NCBI GenBank assembly: GCA_031835245.1
Contig: JAVKOQ010000481.1
Coordinates: 1 to 33,784 of the forward strand
Length of the DNA stretch: 33,784 bases
Direction of reading: 5' to 3'
Source of the DNA: Balamuthia mandrillaris
Lineage: Eukaryota > Discosea > Longamoebia > Balamuthiidae
Of the stretch, positions 30,500 to 33,784 are shown one piece after another. The notes beneath the pieces were generated by a model, which was not told the DNA's origin, searched no databases, and worked only from the letters and a program-made list of their open reading frames with translations. Both the position numbers and the translations under genes were made by a program. Numbering within the stretch: position 1 is the stretch's first letter; every line of letters begins with the position of its first letter.

Positions 30500-32441
30500 T
30501 TACTCGAAAGACGGCTGGAAATACTCCTGCAAATAGGAAACATAAAGCAGCGTCTTCTCGTGGAACTGGCTAATCTGCTCCAAAGCGACGCCGTAGTCCT
30601 GACAGTCAAAGCCGGCGTGGTAAGCTGCATCAGCGAGCAACAAGTCCCCAATGTTAGTCAAAAGGGCATCAGTCTCAGCAAGAATGTCGCGGACATTGTC
30701 AAGAGAGTAGTGGGTGACAATGTTATCCAAGTCATCCAGGTCGTTTCCTCGGTACTCGTCTAACTGGCAGAGACAGCTGAGGCCGTCTCCTCCGCACTCT
30801 CCACAGTCATCAAACACCTTGTCCGAGTAAGGTTTGTTATCGCACCCGCTGAGGCATTCGTTGGTGCCGTTACAAACATCACAGAGATCGAACTCGAGAC
30901 CAGAGAAGGGCACCCCATCACAACCCACACATTCATTGTCGCCATCACAAACCTCACACTCATCAAACTCTTTCTCGGAGAAGGGTTCGTGGTCGCAACC
31001 CCGTCGGCACTCAGGATCGTCCTCACAGAAGTATGCATTAATCTCAATGGTGGCAACATTGGGAGCCATGGCCTCTTGCTCTGAATCTTCGAAGCGAGAT
31101 ACAACGGTAAATCTCACTTGATCGCTGAAGTCGCCACCAGCAGCCATGTTGATGTAGTAGAGCTTGGGGAAGCGCTCTCCCTCCGCCACCAGAATTGGGT
31201 TAGGAGCTCCACGGTATACCCTCGTCAGGGCCTCGTCCAGATAGAGTGCACCAACATCATCATTGTTGAGAGGGTCCAAAGCGATGCCGTAAAAGCTGTC
31301 TCCTTGATTTTGGGACCAAGTGTAAAGGGTCAGCTCCGTAGGAATGCCTGCCACTGCTCGCACAACATGTCGCAAAGGTAGAGAGTCGCTTCCTGTGTAC
31401 TCTGGTTGGGTTCCCTCAAAGCCCGCACCAAAGGCGGCGTCGAATCCGTTGGCAGTGGAGTCAAGGGCTATCAAACCATCGGGGAACTGCTCGTCAAACT
31501 GGTAGTAGGCGAGAAGGCTGGGATGCTCCGCCGGGTTCAGGGGCAGCTTGTAGTTGTTCCAGATGTCTTCATCCTCCTTACCTCCAGCCCAAATTCGGAT
31601 TTCATCCATATGTCCATTCCATGCCTGGTTGGGGTCTTCTGCCACCCTAAACCCAGAGAAGGAGAAGGAATCGTCGTGAAGAACGTTTCTGCGCCCACGG
31701 AAGGGCTCGTCGGCCAAGTCCGTCCAGGAGCAGGCCTGGCGTTCACCATTTACCCAAACCCTAATCTCCTTGGGGTTGTCCGCATAGTCTGCTGTGATGA
31801 TAGACAAGGCTAGGTGCGTCCAAGAGTTGGGGGTAACCTTGTTGAAACCACAGTCACGAAGAAGACCTAGACTTCCGTCCTTTTTACGTGTCCTGCCCAG
31901 AAAGAGGACGAGGTGACCATTGTCAATGCCCAACCAGAATTCCGCGCTAGATCGTGAGCTTCTCTCCGGCTCCGTGCGAGGGTATCGGGCAACGATTGCC
32001 AGTTGGGGGTCCTCTTCCGCAATATGGGGGTGAGGGGTGCGCACCCACATCTCCACAGTGAATGACCGAGGGGTTTCTGAATCTCGCAATGCATGCGACA
32101 CGTTGACGGGAAGCACCAAGCTTGAACCTGGAGCAGACGAAAAATCTACACTGGAGATGGCTCGTCCCACGCTGAACACGCAGGTCTCACATAGCGATGA
32201 AATTTGGGCTTTACAAGAGAGTACATAACATTATGGGTCAAACCAACTTAGATTCTCAAAATGACAAACACGAAAACGATTTGAAGGGAAGATGCAAAGA
32301 CGAGAAACAAAAAGGAAACACACGGAGAGTTGCACAACAGAAATCTGACATAAAATGAAACGCACCTCTTGCTGGAGTACCGTAAGCAAGGATAACAAAG
32401 AGAAAGCATAGAGCTTGTAGCAGGCGTAAGGAAGGGTGCAT
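30500..32441 (-). CDS. Secreted protein with LamG-like domain and Cys-rich repeats
   Basis: Exon 1 (32441-32366) and exon 2 (32208-30500), joined across a 157-bp GT-AG intron in phase 1, encode 594 residues. Exon 1 is essentially a signal peptide (LRLLQALCFLFVILAYGTPA). The mature protein begins with a short Cys pair (SLCETCVFS). A concanavalin-like LamG/pentraxin domain spans about 40-240: SFTVEMWVRTPHPHIAEEDP, NSWTHLALSIITADY, IRVWVNGERQACSW and GHMDEIRIWAGG. A second beta-rich region (about 270-415) follows. About 428-503 holds three tandem Cys repeats of form GCD-x2-P-F/Y-S-x3-FD-x-C-x2-C-x-G-x3-C, similar to the D-C-G-V-C-x-G-D repeats of secreted proteins in protists and bacteria. The C-terminus is helical. 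No membrane anchor is seen. An extracellular matrix or cyst-wall role is only a guess from the architecture. Confidence 0.85.
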
Positions 32442-33001
32442 GCTGTGCGATTTTTTCCCGATACGTTCAGCAGCAAAGCGAAGCAGGGAAAACGAGCGCT
32501 TTGTCTGTGCGCAGATGAAAACTCTTTGGGTCACCTTTTCCTGTTCGACGGTGTTCTTTTTCTTGTTGCTCTACTTTCCTTCTTTCAGGCGACCGCGGCA
32601 GGAAGGTCGAGCAAATGGCGACCAACTTCTTTTTCCCTATTCTTTCAGGTTCTACGCTGTGCTAGCCCCCTATTTAGCTTTCAGAAAAATTATTCTTGTG
32701 CCCATAATGGCAGAGCGCCAGGTGCATTGTTTGATGTGGACCGGTAATTCTTAGACCGGTCTTTTCCTAAAATAGCGAAGGAAAGGCGGCCTTCTATTGG
32801 CTGGCTTTTATTTTTATTGAAATTTCTTGTCGCCTTTTTGCCAATGAAGCCAACTACAATGACCCCTCGTTCACCCTGCCACCACCGTTTCAGAATAAAC
32901 CGATTATGTAGTGTGAACGTCGTATCGTTAAGATAAAGGGTGCCACACCCCCTTCTGCCTGCGGTGGAGCAGCTTCACGCCCTTATCCCCAGTCCCAGCA
33001 C

Positions 33002-33035
<34 letters not shown>

Positions 33036-33202
33036 CAGAACAGAACAGAACAGAACAGAAAGAAGAGGAGCAAGAGACAAACAACGAAAGAAATAGTCTT
33101 TGCACGACGAAGATCGGTTTATTGCCTCTGGTTTGTTCAGGGAGTGACCAAGCAGACAAACACAGAGCCACCAGTTGGCTTGCTCCAGGTAGCAGTTCTG
33201 AA
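32442..33202. promoter_or_regulatory. Spacer between eL20 3' end and the LamG-type gene promoter
   Basis: 761 bp between two minus-strand genes. It should hold the LamG-type gene's promoter and the eL20 3'-UTR. A (GA)n tract lies at 33007-33035, followed by four AGAAC units. Plus-strand frames here show no recognisable domain and were not called. Confidence 0.4.
33007..33035. repeat. (GA)n microsatellite
   Basis: GA tract about 170 bp downstream of the eL20 stop codon; it reads (CT)n on the strand of that gene and is followed by a short AGAAC repeat. Confidence 0.95.
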
Positions 33203-33784
33203 TTACCAGTGGGTGTTGGGTCTCCTTCCAGTGAAAGTAGCACGGTACTTCTTGAGAGGGACGCGAGAGATTCGGTGAGGAAGAGGGAACTTGATGTTGG
33301 AGTCCTAGAAAGCAGCAACAAAGTCAGAAAAGCATCGCAAGGAAAAGAAAAGGGTGGGGGCTACGAACGTGGAACTGTTGAGTGTTGACGCGGCGGGTCT
33401 GAGCAGCCTTAAGCTCATTAACCTCCACGATGGAGATACTGGAGAAAGCGGCCTTGTGACGGGACGCCATTTCAGTGTCTAAAGAATACAGATGTAAGCT
33501 TACACCTTGTTGGAACAAAAGCAGGACAAACTAAAGACAGAGGAAAGCTCAACTTACACATTTGCTCAACAGCGCCGGTCCTGGTGGTATCGCGATATTC
33601 CTTGTGCATGTTGTGAACACCACTCCTGGAGGTATATCTCACAAAGATACCGAAGTTCTTGATCTGCTCTGGCCTCTTTTCGAAAATCTCGTTCACGGAG
33701 AGGATTTCGCCCTTGGTCTTCTTCATCTTGTGAATCTGGGCGCAAAAGTACCAGAAACGACTCTTGGCAATAACCGTGTTAGGG
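33203..33784 (-). CDS. RPL18A: 60S ribosomal protein eL20 (L18a), 5' part beyond the window
   Basis: Exons 33784-33558 (open at the right edge), 33478-33369 and 33304-33203 join in frame at GT-AG sites. The product is a structural protein of the large ribosomal subunit. Conserved family segments in order: [60 protein letters not shown], then [16 protein letters not shown] and the closing [11 protein letters not shown] with RRPNTHW. These align with human RPL18A from its FAPN segment to the C-terminus, ending in the usual RRPNTxx. About the first 30-35 residues are outside the window. The introns are 79 and 64 bp. Being a highly conserved ribosomal gene, it gives confidence in the exon rules used elsewhere here. 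Confidence 0.96.

Noticed and set aside
32436-32754. Plus-strand ORFs upstream of the LamG-type gene
   Set aside because: They overlap the signal-peptide exon in antisense and have no recognisable domain.
1-33784. tRNA, rRNA or other structured RNA genes
   Set aside because: No cloverleaf with A/B-box promoter motifs or rRNA-like sequence was recognised by eye; a covariance-model search would be needed to exclude small RNAs.

Overview
This is nuclear DNA of an intron-rich eukaryote, most likely a free-living or parasitic protist. Every host gene can be rebuilt as GT-AG exons. Most of the introns mapped are 62-180 bp, with a few longer ones (one about 410 bp, one about 455 bp). Several carry pyrimidine microsatellites on the sense strand, and proteins are rich in homopolymer runs (Ser, Pro, Gln, Ala, Gly). 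Gene content (TELO2, PCF11, ZSWIM7, PH-RhoGAP, FKBP-TPR, C-type lectin-like and LamG surface or secreted proteins) would fit an amoebozoan or another Amorphea protist. I cannot name the lineage from sequence alone.

Layout, left to right: a neutral sphingomyelinase-like gene (-, cut by the left edge); an unknown basic-tailed protein (+); soluble inorganic pyrophosphatase (-); an unknown 801-aa protein with predicted helical blocks (+). Then comes a roughly 7-kb mobile-element island (about 7.2-14.0 kb). After it lie a type I membrane protein with a C-type lectin-like domain (+), the PIKK cochaperone TELO2 (-), a PH-RhoGAP (+), an FKBP-TPR immunophilin (-), the cleavage factor PCF11 (+), a secreted LamG/Cys-repeat protein (-) and ribosomal protein eL20/L18a (-, cut by the right edge). 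Host genes mostly alternate in strand, giving divergent promoters and short convergent 3' ends (about 100-500 bp).

The island is the accessory part. It holds a broken Ty3/gypsy chromovirus remnant with one visible LTR, and a decayed TET/JBP-like 2-oxoglutarate/Fe(II) oxygenase reading frame. Next are an ORF with a candidate zinc-binding DNA-binding module and an unusual 33-bp inverted repeat with a 51-bp tandem unit. It ends with the front part of the recombination gene ZSWIM7/SWS1, running directly into a DDE-type DNA transposase-like gene. Clustering of a TET/JBP-like oxygenase with DNA-transposon coding sequence recalls the association described for fungal TET/JBP genes and KDZ transposons. 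The transposase here, however, does not look like KDZ. This is the most interesting part of the window.

The host genes are ordinary housekeeping and signalling genes: lipid signalling, pyrophosphate removal, PIKK assembly, Rho GTPase control, protein folding, mRNA 3'-end formation and translation. Exon coordinates in the entries were derived by hand from frame continuity and GT-AG sites, not from transcript data.
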